A DNA stretch of 64,000 nucleotides, taken from contig BAFH01000004.1 of assembly GCA_000296795.1 (NCBI GenBank), forward strand, positions 496,001 to 560,000, given 5' to 3'. The notes under the pieces were generated by a model, which had not been told where the DNA came from, ran no database searches, and saw only the letters and a program-made list of their open reading frames with translations. Of this stretch, positions 1 to 9,171 are shown one piece after another (position 1 is the first letter of the stretch; every line of letters begins with the position of its first letter). Both the position numbers and the translations under genes were made by a program. The stretch comes from Candidatus Jettenia caeni. GTDB lineage: Bacteria > Planctomycetota > Brocadiia > Brocadiales > Brocadiaceae.

Positions 1-366
1 ACTCATACGTAAGGCCCTCTTTACCGCGAGCTTAAGTATCTCATTCTCAAAAGGAGTTGTAAGATAATCAAATACTCCTTCTTTCATTACATCAATTACT
101 GATTCTACGGAACCGTATGCGGATAAAACGATGATAGGAAGGTCAGGTGTTTTGCTTTTAATTGCTCTTAAAAACTCAAGCCTTCCCACTTCTTGTACTT
201 TCAGATCTGTAATTAATAGATGAAAACGCTCTTTATCTAAATAAGCCATGGTTGTTACATAATCACTTGAAGTAACAACTTTTACATCTCTCATTTCATC
301 AAAGACCATGGCAAGCACTCTTCTCATACGCTCTTCGTCATCTGCAATTAAAATTCTGTAAGTCAT
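1..366 (-). CDS. Response regulator receiver domain, NtrC-like (cut by window edge)
   Basis: The gene starts at 366 and runs off the left edge; 122 codons are visible and are entirely receiver domain. The acidic pair D9/D10, the phospho-acceptor D54 (in ITDLKV) and the S82 switch residue are present. The stretch YGSVESVIDVMKEGVFDYL near residues 84-102 is typical of NtrC/AtoC-type sigma-54 activators. The conserved lysine before Pro-Phe is a threonine (T104, YLTTPF). An AAA+ and a Fis-type HTH domain would be expected outside the window, but this is not shown. It follows the cytochrome genes on the same strand after about 110 bases, so it may act on or be transcribed with them (inference). 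Confidence 0.85.
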   Translation of the reverse strand, partial: MTYRILIADDEERMRRVLAMVFDEMRDVKVVTSSDYVTTMAYLDKERFHLLITDLKVQEVGRLEFLRAIKSKTPDLPIIVLSAYGSVESVIDVMKEGVFDYLTTPFENEILKLAVKRALRMS

Positions 367-475
367 AATTACACCCTTATAAAAGCACTTGACGTACTTT
401 AAAAACTTATTTTAGACTTAACAGCTATAGCTTGCTATTCATACGAACTTTATGGATGTATTACTAAATCTGTAA

Positions 476-1324
476 TCATAAAGCCCAAACAAGAAGCGCT
501 GAGAACATAAGGCCTGTCACGATAAGTCCGGTAATCAAAACGGGAACTGCAAAAAGCCTGGTTAGAAAACTTACGAAAAGAGATGACGGAGCAACCTTTA
601 AGTTCTCTAATTGCTGCTGTTTTTCAAGTCTGTTAAACTGGTTTAAACGTTCATGTTTAAATTCTTCTTCAGTTATTTTCCCGGTAAAAATAGATTCATC
701 AACTGGCATTTTTTCAGGAAGCAAGTGAGTATGGAAAAAGTGAATAGTAAAAATAAATCCAGCAGCGAGGATAGCCTCGTATCTATGAATAATCAACGCT
801 ATACTGGGAAGGTCTATAATACTTGCAACAGAAACAGGGATAATTTTTGTGAATTGCACCGGGAACCAGAGAATTAACCCAGTAACAGCCATCACAAGCG
901 TACCCCACATAAGCGACAGATATTCAAATTTCTCCCAGTATATCCATCTATCAAAATTCGGGCGCTTGCCAAGTCCGAGAAACCACTTTACATCTCCAAT
1001 AATATCGAAGATATCTCTTGGCTGTATAAGCAAGGAGTTTGGCCCCCAAAAGAAACCTTTTTTCTTTTGGACAGAAACGTTATAAAAAAGATAGATAAAA
1101 TGGATAAATGCTGCAAAAAATGTAACCAAAGCACAAATCCTATGGATGAATCCCGCTGTTGGGTATCCACCTAATAGCTCATATAGCCATCTTGCCCAAT
1201 CATAGCCTCTAAACGCCAGAGGCATTCCTGTCAAAACAAGGCCAAAGAAACTAATAATAATTAAAAAATGGCAAAATCTATGTAAAAGACCAAATCGTAA
1301 ATAATTAATGTTGCTCTTCATCAT
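476..1324 (-). CDS. Membrane cytochrome b (formate dehydrogenase gamma/thiosulfate reductase b type)
   Basis: This is a predicted inner-membrane dihaem cytochrome b of 282 residues that would pass electrons between quinol and the cytochrome c encoded just upstream. The N-terminus (LRFGLLHRFCHF), a second His-rich helix (GFIHRICALVTFFAAFIHF) and later His residues (LIIHRYEA, FTIHFFHTH) fit four or more membrane helices with bis-His haem ligands. A last hydrophobic helix closes the protein. An open frame reaches 1360, but I chose the ATG at 1324 because a purine-rich AGAAAGGGG lies just before it. That start overlaps the end of the upstream cytochrome gene by about 20 bases, so the two are probably translationally coupled. 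The exact enzyme is unknown. Confidence 0.8.
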   Translation of the reverse strand: MMKSNINYLRFGLLHRFCHFLIIISFFGLVLTGMPLAFRGYDWARWLYELLGGYPTAGFIHRICALVTFFAAFIHFIYLFYNVSVQKKKGFFWGPNSLLIQPRDIFDIIGDVKWFLGLGKRPNFDRWIYWEKFEYLSLMWGTLVMAVTGLILWFPVQFTKIIPVSVASIIDLPSIALIIHRYEAILAAGFIFTIHFFHTHLLPEKMPVDESIFTGKITEEEFKHERLNQFNRLEKQQQLENLKVAPSSLFVSFLTRLFAVPVLITGLIVTGLMFSALLVWAL

Positions 1325-2351
1325 GCCCCTTTCTCTTGCATTCGTCCCGAACAGTTGCAAACCAAGTCAGTAAGGAATGGAGTCCGAAAGAAGAAAATGT
1401 AAACGCCAATATCCCTACGTACATCACAAACACCACACATAAAATTGTTTGTGGATTCATAAGAACTTTTTTAAAATTTTCCGGATCATTACGTGCGTTC
1501 TTTAATGCTACTATCAGTTTCGTATAATAATGTATATTTTTTATTTGAGGGTGCTCCACATGTTTGACAAAACTCGCATTTGCATTCGCATGACATTTTC
1601 CACATGTCTCTAAAATTCTATCTTTTCCAACTTTAGATTCCGGATCAGATGAATTTAATATGGTGTGTTTACCATGGCAATCAAAACATACTGGCACATC
1701 TGTTGTTGTATGTCCAAGAGCCGTAACTTGGCCATGCGCATTATTCCTATAGCTGTCAAAATATTCTTCATGGCATGAGCCGCATGATTCAATGGTTAAT
1801 TTTCTATGAAGTGGATCGGTGCCTCTTGGCACATCTCTTGGCGACTTCTCGCCCAATGGTGAATAATGGTAAGATAAACCAGCATGGCAATCCTTACAAG
1901 TTGGTACATCTTTATTCTTTTGTTTCATCAATTTTACGTGACTACTTTGCAGGTATTCATCAGCCGGATCGTCATGGCAGAAGGTAATACAATCAACCGG
2001 TTTCAGATTTGGTTTGTGCCCTTCGGACAAATCTACCCCATCCAAATCCTGATGACAATCAATACAAAAGAAATCCTCGCCGCCATGTGCAGATGCCTTA
2101 AAAGTGGGTTCATCAATCAACATTGGAACCACCTTAATCTCACCCGTAATTGGGTCTATTTTTGCCTTTTCGGCTACTTTTAATTTTTCCGGCTTCGTAT
2201 GACATTCAATACAAGGGCCATTATCGCCTGCAAAAAGTATTGCAGGCGATAAGGCAAAACAAAATGGGATTGTCATGAGAACCGACAATCTAAACACTCT
2301 TAAACTTGAGAAAAATTCTTTCTTCAAGTTTTTTTTTGGATAATAACCCAT
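1305..2351 (-). CDS. Secreted multihaem cytochrome c with C-terminal membrane anchor
   Basis: A 348-residue protein with a basic N-terminus and hydrophobic signal segment (about residues 17-40, ending near LFAGDNG). Six CxxCH motifs are visible (CIECH, CIDCH, CKDCH, CGSCH, CFDCH, CGKCH) plus one CxxxCH variant (CITFCH), so six or seven haems. A hydrophobic segment near residues 300-325 should anchor it to the membrane facing the periplasm. The start has a strong GGGGAGGAG ribosome site. The cytochrome b gene overlaps its 3' end, which suggests a quinol-oxidising or quinone-reducing b/c complex. It resembles NapC/NrfH-like and other planctomycete multihaem proteins only in general layout; the substrate cannot be read from sequence. 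Confidence 0.85.
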   Translation of the reverse strand: MGYYPKKNLKKEFFSSLRVFRLSVLMTIPFCFALSPAILFAGDNGPCIECHTKPEKLKVAEKAKIDPITGEIKVVPMLIDEPTFKASAHGGEDFFCIDCHQDLDGVDLSEGHKPNLKPVDCITFCHDDPADEYLQSSHVKLMKQKNKDVPTCKDCHAGLSYHYSPLGEKSPRDVPRGTDPLHRKLTIESCGSCHEEYFDSYRNNAHGQVTALGHTTTDVPVCFDCHGKHTILNSSDPESKVGKDRILETCGKCHANANASFVKHVEHPQIKNIHYYTKLIVALKNARNDPENFKKVLMNPQTILCVVFVMYVGILAFTFSSFGLHSLLTWFATVRDECKRKGHDEEQH

Positions 2352-2459
2352 CTTACGGACTCCTCCCCAAGCTATTAACAGTATTTATCAACTTACGTAT
2401 CTTATCGATCTAAGATAATTTAAAGTTGAAGATTGATCCATAACCCTCAATCTAAAATT

Positions 2460-3170
2460 TTAGTCCTTCTTTTTTACTTGTTTTAACGGTGTATTTAAAA
2501 TCTCATCCTTTGGTAGTATAGCAGCCCATTTCTTTTTATCTTCCGGAGAAAGCTTTTTGATTGCTATATCAATTTCATCCTCGTCACGGTGATCATCTTT
2601 CTTAAAATAATCTTTATAATCCATCACCTTATCGGTTTTTGGACATTTATCCTTAGCATCCTTGCTCTCCCAGTGACATTTTAAACACTGCTCTTTCACG
2701 GTTGCAGGTCCATTAATCCCGGCAACAATTAAACCAGCATCATATTGTACTTTTCGAGCCATAAAGGGGTCTTTCTTCAATAACTCTTTAAATGCATCTT
2801 TACCTTTTCCCAAATAGTTCTCTTTTACTTTTTTATACTCTGAACCGGCGCCATGACAGGCTTCGCATTGAACATTCGGTAAATATTTTTTACCTGCCTC
2901 CGCAATCTTCTCTCCAAAGGCAGTTGCATGGCATTTTAAACACTCCGGATTTTCAGCATCGGGGGTTCCCTTTAACCTTTTTTCCCATGTATTTGAATGT
3001 AATCTTTCTTTATATTCTTCTCCTTCAAAGCAACCTTTACTCATATGACATTTACAGCCACTATTGCTAACATATTCTGCCCCTACAGATAAAGCAGGTA
3101 GTGAAAAAGCTAACGAGCACAAAGAAACTACAACACCCCCAAAAAAAGTTATCCTCTTACTACTTAACAT
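2460..3170 (-). CDS. c554-like periplasmic multihaem cytochrome c
   Basis: A 236-residue exported protein with a signal peptide ending around SVGAEYVSN. Three normal haem motifs are seen (CLKCH, CEACHGAGSEY, CLKCH). The first expected site, just after the signal peptide, reads GCKCH with only one residue between the cysteines. The layout matches the cytochrome c554 family of electron carriers. The long frame begins at 3188, but the ribosome site AAAGGAG lies inside it, six bases before the ATG at 3170, so that ATG is the better start. It is the most upstream gene of the cytochrome group; about 110 bases separate it from the next one, and the promoter should lie in the spacer before it. Its redox partner is unknown. 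Confidence 0.82.
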   Translation of the reverse strand: MLSSKRITFFGGVVVSLCSLAFSLPALSVGAEYVSNSGCKCHMSKGCFEGEEYKERLHSNTWEKRLKGTPDAENPECLKCHATAFGEKIAEAGKKYLPNVQCEACHGAGSEYKKVKENYLGKGKDAFKELLKKDPFMARKVQYDAGLIVAGINGPATVKEQCLKCHWESKDAKDKCPKTDKVMDYKDYFKKDDHRDEDEIDIAIKKLSPEDKKKWAAILPKDEILNTPLKQVKKKD

Positions 3171-3747
3171 TAAACTCTCCTTTCCCATATCAACGTAATA
3201 AATAACAAATACAAAACTTCACCTTCAACTTCTCAACTACAAAGAATCTCGCTCATTTATATTACTGCAACCTATCATATCGCACTATAGATAAATCAAA
3301 AACTTATTTGAATATAACGTTTTTATTGTTTAATTTATTGCGGTTAAATTATTAGGATATATTATAATTTCAGAAGAGGCTAAAACATTATCTAAAAGGC
3401 GATAAATGTTTATTTGAGATCATTTTAAAATAAGTTTGTATGGGTTAAAAAACCATCTTAACTGTTGATTTCAGAAAATGTATTGTAGCGTAATTGTAAG
3501 AAACATAACTTAGCATGCTTTTTTTATAGTGTCAAGCAAAAATTGTTTTAATAAATAGCTGAAGAATTCATCAAAGATTTATTTTTTTCATACTTAAATT
3601 ACCTGAAAACGCTATATCAGGAGAAAAAAGCAAAGGCGTTGGTAAAGACACAAAATTAGGAAATTTCCAGGATACTTAGGAGGAATACTTTTGGGAATGC
3701 TTCATTGAAATGTTTATTCATGAGGAATTGAAATAAAAACTGGAACA
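3171..3747. other. AT-rich spacer upstream of the cytochrome genes
   Basis: About 580 bases with no credible gene. It must hold the promoter for the cytochrome genes on the minus strand and the 3' end of the accC transcript. I see no clear hairpin terminator or known riboswitch. Confidence 0.6.
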
Positions 3748-5097
3748 TTAGCCTTTTGACAGAAAATTCTCTACAAAGTTTGTATTGATATTTCCCGTTG
3801 CAAATTGTGGGTGGTTCATTAACTCTAAATTTAATGGAATGGTTGTCTTAATACCTTCAATAACGTATTCACTCAATGCCCTTCTCATACAAGCAATTGC
3901 CTCCTCTCTTGTCTTTTGATGGACGATCAACTTTGATATTAAAGAATCATAATACGGAGGGATTTCATACCCGGAGTGTACATGAGAGTCCACCCTTACT
4001 CCACGTCCGCCTGGGGGATTATATTTAGTAATTTTACCAGGTTGGGGTCTAAATCCATTGTAAGGATCTTCTGCATAAATGCGGCACTCGATTGAAACCC
4101 CCTGGTTCCGGATCTTCCTTTGTTTTATATTAAATCGCTCACCATGGGCAACCCTTATTTGCTGTTTAACCAAATCGATACCGGTAACCATCTCGGTAAC
4201 AGGGTGTTCTACTTGTAAACGTGTATTCACTTCTATAAAATAAAAATTACCTTCATTATTATCTACTAAAAATTCAACCGTACCTGCATTTTTATAGTGT
4301 ACGGCTCTTGCTATCTTAATTGCAGCTTTGCATATTTCCTCACGTAAACGTTCAGAAATTGCAGGAGAGGGGGATTCTTCCACAATCTTCTGATGTCTAC
4401 GTTGTAAGGTACAGTCCCTTTCACCCAGATGAATAATATTACCGTAGTTATCGCCAAATATTTGTACTTCTACATGGCGTGTATTTTCTATGTATTTTTC
4501 TATATAAATAGATGGGTCTTTAAAAGCAGCTTCTGCTTCCCGTTGCGCAACTCCTAAAGAATTGACAAGGCTTATATCATTATGCGCAACACGCATTCCA
4601 CGTCCACCTCCACCAGCAGAGGCTTTAATAATTACAGGATAGCCAATCTTATGCGCAACATCGAGAGCTTGTTGTTGGCTTTTTATAACCGACTCACTCC
4701 CCGGAACGACAGGAACTTTATTAGCAATAGCGAGTTTCCTGGCCTCGGTCTTATTCCCGAGCTTCTTTAACATTTCAGATTTAGGACCTATAAATACGAT
4801 ATTAGAAGATTCACATACCTCAGCAAAATGACTCACTTCTGATAAAAAACCATATCCTGGATGAATAGCCTCGATATCAGTTATCTCTGCTGCACTAATT
4901 ATGCTTGGAATATTCAGATAACTCAAATCTGCTTCGGGAGGACCGACGCACACGGTAATATCCGCTTGTTTCAAGTACATTGCATGTTCATCAGCCTTAG
5001 AACATATAGCAACGGTTTCGATACCCATTTCGCGACATGCCCGAATAATTCGCAAGGCAATTTCACCCCGATTTGCAATCATTATTCTAGAAAACAT
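3748..5097 (-). CDS. accC: Acetyl-CoA carboxylase, biotin carboxylase subunit
   Basis: AccC uses ATP and bicarbonate to carboxylate the biotin on AccB, the first step of fatty acid synthesis in the cytoplasm. The 449-residue length matches the family. The N-terminal [10 protein letters not shown] fold start, the ATP-grasp glycine loop ([14 protein letters not shown], about residue 159), HVEVQIFGD and [16 protein letters not shown] (about residue 285) are all intact. accB ends about 50 bases upstream on the same strand, the usual accB-accC pair. The carboxyltransferase genes accA/accD are not in the window. Confidence 0.97.
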   Translation of the reverse strand: MFSRIMIANRGEIALRIIRACREMGIETVAICSKADEHAMYLKQADITVCVGPPEADLSYLNIPSIISAAEITDIEAIHPGYGFLSEVSHFAEVCESSNIVFIGPKSEMLKKLGNKTEARKLAIANKVPVVPGSESVIKSQQQALDVAHKIGYPVIIKASAGGGGRGMRVAHNDISLVNSLGVAQREAEAAFKDPSIYIEKYIENTRHVEVQIFGDNYGNIIHLGERDCTLQRRHQKIVEESPSPAISERLREEICKAAIKIARAVHYKNAGTVEFLVDNNEGNFYFIEVNTRLQVEHPVTEMVTGIDLVKQQIRVAHGERFNIKQRKIRNQGVSIECRIYAEDPYNGFRPQPGKITKYNPPGGRGVRVDSHVHSGYEIPPYYDSLISKLIVHQKTREEAIACMRRALSEYVIEGIKTTIPLNLELMNHPQFATGNINTNFVENFLSKG

Positions 5098-5148
5098 ATA
5101 TCTTCGTATCTTTCATTAATTATCCATTGCAATTTACTATTGTAACAA

Positions 5149-5616
5149 TTATGCCGTTCTTGTTGAGGGTTTAACGCGGAATAGAGGTTGGCCAAATTCC
5201 ACGGCTTCTCCATCGTTTGCATAAACATCAACAATCTCACCAACTGTTTCTGCTTTTACCTCGTTCATTATTTTCATCGCTTCAATAATACAAACAACGG
5301 TTTCTTCGTTTACCGTATCTCCAACATTAATACAAGGATCTGCACCGGGAGAACTCGAGCGGTAAAAAGTTCCTACCATAGGAGAAATAATATCTACAAA
5401 ATTCTCGCTTTCCTTTGATAATACATACGATGAATGTTCTTGTTCTATTTTTGCAGGGTGTATTGGAGACGCAGTTACTGACGAGATTGCAGGAACATAC
5501 CCCCCTTCTCTTTTCTTTATCCTTATTTTGGTTACATCTTCTTGTATTTCAATTTCAGACAATTCATTCTCATTCATGATTGAAATTAATTGCTTTACCT
5601 TGTCTATAATGCTCAT
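5149..5616 (-). CDS. accB: Biotin carboxyl carrier protein of acetyl-CoA carboxylase
   Basis: A 155-residue AccB. The C-terminal biotinyl domain contains the EAMKIM motif, with K115 as the biotinylated lysine. The N-terminal MSIIDKVKQLISIMNENELSEIEI helix and the Pro/Ser-rich linker (about residues 40-70) are normal for the family. It lies directly before accC with a short gap, so the two are almost certainly co-transcribed. The gap of about 215 bases from the peptidase gene upstream leaves room for its own promoter. Confidence 0.96.
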   Translation of the reverse strand: MSIIDKVKQLISIMNENELSEIEIQEDVTKIRIKKREGGYVPAISSVTASPIHPAKIEQEHSSYVLSKESENFVDIISPMVGTFYRSSSPGADPCINVGDTVNEETVVCIIEAMKIMNEVKAETVGEIVDVYANDGEAVEFGQPLFRVKPSTRTA

Positions 5617-5830
5617 TCTTTATTCCTTTGTGGAGTTTGCTTTTTAATTATGAAACAGGAAAGCCCACAATTAATCTATAAATTATGTAAAAGGGTATAA
5701 TCCCTTATTATGTATTGGTTGTAAAAATGAAAAGAAAAAAGATTGGAACGTAATGATGGGTTATACTGGTTAGTTTAATACATAAATTTGTGATTTTCGC
5801 AATACTATTCTGATGATCCTCATTTCTTGT

Positions 5831-6901
5831 TTACCGATAAACATCTGTTATTTTTTTAGGTAAATGGCTCAAAATATTACAACTATCTGCAGTTACTAAA
5901 ACTATATCTTCTATACGAACACCTCCCCACTCCGGGATATAAATACCAGGTTCTACGGTAAACACCATACCCTCCTCTAATATTTCTTTACTTCTTTTAT
6001 TAATAACAGGGCCTTCATGAACCTCAAGCCCAATGCCATGCCCTAATCCATGACCAAAACACTTCCCAAATCCTTTTTTTTCTATATAGCTCCTCGCTAT
6101 GCTATCTATATCCTTTGCTATTCTGCCTGGTTTTACCTTATCAATTGCAAAACATTGTGCATCCAGCACAATCTGGTATATCTCCCTTAATTTTTGGGAT
6201 ATTTTATCTGTAAACGTAACCCTTGTCAAGTCTGAATTATAAAACTGAAAACGAGCGCCCCAATCTGTTAAAACACTATCATTATCTTGTATCTGCCTGT
6301 CTGTTGTATGAGCATGTGGCTTTGATGCGTGTGAGCCAGCAGCACAAATTATTTCAAAAGAACTTCTCTCACCGCCTTGATTCCTTATTTCAAACTCTAA
6401 AACATCTGCTAAATTCTTTTCTGAGAAACCTGCTCTTATTTTCTTTCTGATATTATTATATGCCTTTTCTGCAATATCGATAGCCTGCTGTATCTTTTTA
6501 ATTTCTTCCCGTGTTTTCCGTTTTCGATATTTTTCAACAATTCCTTGTACCGGCAGAACATGAATCCCTTTTACCGTATCTTTAATCTCATAATATTGAT
6601 TTACTGTAAGGTGTAAGGATTCAATATATAATTTTTTTATATGAAGCTGCTTTAGCTTACCACAAATTGTACGTATTAAGGAAACTTTTCTTTCAATAAT
6701 ATTAATCCAGGGAATATCTTGCTGAGCCTGTTCAACATACCTAAAATCTGTAAACAAATAATTATTATCCGGTGTAATCAAAAGGATACTTTCGGAACCG
6801 GTAAAATTCGTGAGATAATGGATGTTTATTTCATTCGTAATTAAAAAACCATCTACCCCATCCCTTGTTAATTTCCCTTTCAATTCATTCAAATTTTCCA
6901 T
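5831..6901 (-). CDS. M24 metallopeptidase, Xaa-Pro aminopeptidase type
   Basis: A cytoplasmic peptidase that removes an N-terminal residue preceding proline. The 356 residues hold an N-terminal creatinase-like domain (1-125) and a C-terminal pita-bread domain. The five metal ligands of the family can be placed: D213, D224, H288 (GHGLGHGIGLEVHE), E317 (TVEPGI) and E331. The order peptidase then accB-accC is common in bacteria, but elongation factor P, which often lies between, is absent here. dnaA ends 38 bases upstream on the same strand, so read-through from dnaA is possible. Whether it is PepP or PepQ in substrate choice cannot be told; the length favours the short PepQ/YpdF-like group. Confidence 0.92.
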   Translation of the reverse strand: MENLNELKGKLTRDGVDGFLITNEINIHYLTNFTGSESILLITPDNNYLFTDFRYVEQAQQDIPWINIIERKVSLIRTICGKLKQLHIKKLYIESLHLTVNQYYEIKDTVKGIHVLPVQGIVEKYRKRKTREEIKKIQQAIDIAEKAYNNIRKKIRAGFSEKNLADVLEFEIRNQGGERSSFEIICAAGSHASKPHAHTTDRQIQDNDSVLTDWGARFQFYNSDLTRVTFTDKISQKLREIYQIVLDAQCFAIDKVKPGRIAKDIDSIARSYIEKKGFGKCFGHGLGHGIGLEVHEGPVINKRSKEILEEGMVFTVEPGIYIPEWGGVRIEDIVLVTADSCNILSHLPKKITDVYR

Positions 6902-6939
6902 ATATGCAGCAATCCCAACAAAGATGAATCAGATGGAGA

Positions 6940-8292
6940 TTATCTTTTTTGTTTTTTTATTCTTTCTATGAGCATCTCTACAAATAGCTTAAATTGTTTA
7001 TCACTATCAATTTGTTCTTTTACCTTTTTTATAGCAAACATAACCGTAGAATGTTTCTTGCTATTAAAATAATTCCCAATTTGCTGATATGACCAATTCA
7101 GGAGTATCTTTATCAAATACATACATACCTGTCGCGGAAAAGAAATAGATTTCATTTTTTTATTCGAATGGAGTTCACTTCGTGATATGTTGAAATAGGT
7201 GAGAATTTCTTCCTCTATTTCATTCACTTTAATAACCTTTCCTTCATTATAGAAAAACTCACCTAAAACCTCGTTCGCTAATTGCAGGTCTATTTTTTTC
7301 TCATTAAATTTTGCATGTGCAGATAGTGTTGTCAGTGCGCTTTCAACTTCTCTCACATTATCATCAAATTTCTCCGCAATAAATTCCAAAACATCTTCTG
7401 AAAAATGTACGTCAAATTTTGCAGCTTTTGACCTTAAGATTAAAAGTCTCATGGCATATTCGGGTTTATCTATTTTTGTGATCATGCCGGACATAAATCG
7501 ACTTGCAAGGTTCTCTTTCAACTGTGCAATCATTTTCGGGTGGGCATCACTTGCAAATATAATTTTCTTGGATAATTCATATAATGCGTTAAAAGTATGG
7601 AGAAACTCCTCTTGCACCCCTTGTTTATTAGAAAGAAAATGAACGTCATCTATGAGGAACATATCAACATTTCTAAATTTTTGCCGAAACGCTTCCATCT
7701 TTCCTTTTTGTAACGAATAAATGAATTCATTCGTCCACTTCTCTGCCGTCATATATACAGCATTTATATTTTGTTCCTCTTTTACACGGTTCCAAACCCC
7801 TTGGAGTATATGAGTTTTTCCAACGCCAACAGGACCATGGATAAAAAGAGGATTAAAAGCAGGATGTTTATCATTTACCATTTCCAGGGATGCAGTATAA
7901 GCAAGCCTGTTATTCGGGCCAACGATAAAATCCTCTAACTTCAGAACCCTATTTACTTGTAAAGGTTTCTTGTTTATTTCCGTTTTCTTATCAGGCAAAG
8001 AGATATTTGTTGTGGATAAGCCATTTTCTCTTTCATCGCTTTTTAGGATAGAGAATTTAATATTCAGGTCCTTATTATTTATTAGCTTTCCAATACCTTC
8101 TCTCAACACACTTGAAAAATTCTCTTGCAGCCACACTTGAGTAAAGACATTCGGTACTACAATATTTGCATAATCATGGTCTAAAGACTCAAGTCTCGTA
8201 TTCTTAAACCACAGGTTAAATCGCAATGGTCCTACCTTTTCCCGAATATTTTGAAGAACATCATCCCAGATTTTTATATAAGATTCTACCAT
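6940..8292 (-). CDS. dnaA: Chromosomal replication initiator DnaA
   Basis: A full 450-residue DnaA. Domain I is at the N-terminus (WDDVLQNIREKVGPLRFNLWF), followed by a variable linker. The AAA+ domain has Walker A GPVGVGKT at 153-160 and Walker B FLIDDVHFL at about 212-220. The C-terminal DNA-binding domain carries the signature-like HSTVMFAIKKV, where most DnaA proteins have a HTTV variant. The ATG at 8292 has an AAGGGG ribosome site. A perfect DnaA box (TGTGGATAA, 8011-8019) lies inside the gene and another in the spacer upstream (8692-8700), consistent with autoregulation and a nearby origin. Confidence 0.97.
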   Translation of the reverse strand: MVESYIKIWDDVLQNIREKVGPLRFNLWFKNTRLESLDHDYANIVVPNVFTQVWLQENFSSVLREGIGKLINNKDLNIKFSILKSDERENGLSTTNISLPDKKTEINKKPLQVNRVLKLEDFIVGPNNRLAYTASLEMVNDKHPAFNPLFIHGPVGVGKTHILQGVWNRVKEEQNINAVYMTAEKWTNEFIYSLQKGKMEAFRQKFRNVDMFLIDDVHFLSNKQGVQEEFLHTFNALYELSKKIIFASDAHPKMIAQLKENLASRFMSGMITKIDKPEYAMRLLILRSKAAKFDVHFSEDVLEFIAEKFDDNVREVESALTTLSAHAKFNEKKIDLQLANEVLGEFFYNEGKVIKVNEIEEEILTYFNISRSELHSNKKMKSISFPRQVCMYLIKILLNWSYQQIGNYFNSKKHSTVMFAIKKVKEQIDSDKQFKLFVEMLIERIKKQKR

Positions 8293-8929
8293 TACTACCC
8301 CTTCATTGAGTTGATAAGAAATTTGTTCTTGAAATGGATTAAAATTACACTTGAAGAGTGGCGATATTAGCAGAAGGAGTTACACGTGTCAAAAAAAAAA
8401 GAAATCCTTATTTGTAAAATGTTTTTGGCACATCATCATAATGTACGTAACACTCGAATGAATAATGTAATTAAAAAGATGAAAAGTCTTCAAGCGAATG
8501 ATAAATAATTTTCAAAAAAATTTATTTATTAAGTAGTGTTTTTCCCTATAAAAAAGTATAACTTTTGTAATCTTATATTAAATTGAAACTTAGATACATT
8601 TAGCCTTGCTACGCCCTCCCTATCCTGCACAAATTCATTTATATAATAGAAATCTTTTCAGCCCAAATTTATTAATAGTAACGAATAGAATTGTGGATAA
8701 CTTGTTGATTATTAGTTGATTAATGAAAGCAGCTATAAATGTAACATGTTCTATTCATTATATATATAATCATGTTCATTTATTCTTTATTCATTATTTT
8801 ACAATGTTGATAACATACCTGCTAAATGTATCATCAAATATCTTTGTTTTCATAAAACAGAGGTGATAAAGGAGGAATTTGATTAATTTAAATTCTCGAA
8901 TAAGTATATTTAATTCAGATAGGTGATAA
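8293..8929. promoter_or_regulatory. AT-rich spacer upstream of dnaA: candidate oriC/dnaA promoter
   Basis: About 640 very AT-rich bases without a supported gene. It contains one perfect DnaA box on the minus strand (TGTGGATAA, 8692-8700) and a one-mismatch copy (TGTTGATAA, 8805-8813). A long A/T stretch with TATATATA lies at 8755-8800 between the two, which could serve as a DNA-unwinding element. A GGAGG-like sequence at 8871 is followed only by very short frames. Location beside dnaA supports an origin, but two or three boxes are few, so this stays a candidate. Confidence 0.45.
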
Positions 8930-9171
8930 ATGGTGCTGTTATCTGGTACGGAGATGAAGATTTTCCCTCATCTTCTTTCTATAAGGCAAAGAAATAAGGC
9001 GATGGGTGTAAAATTAATGAAATTAAATACGTGTGAAGCAACGAAAAGTTTATTCGCTAATTCACAAAAAAATTCTAAAATTGAACTGTTTAACGATGAG
9101 TATAGCTTATGTATACGTAAAGCGGTACACATTAACTTACTATACAACAACTATAGCTTCTTGAGAAGGGT

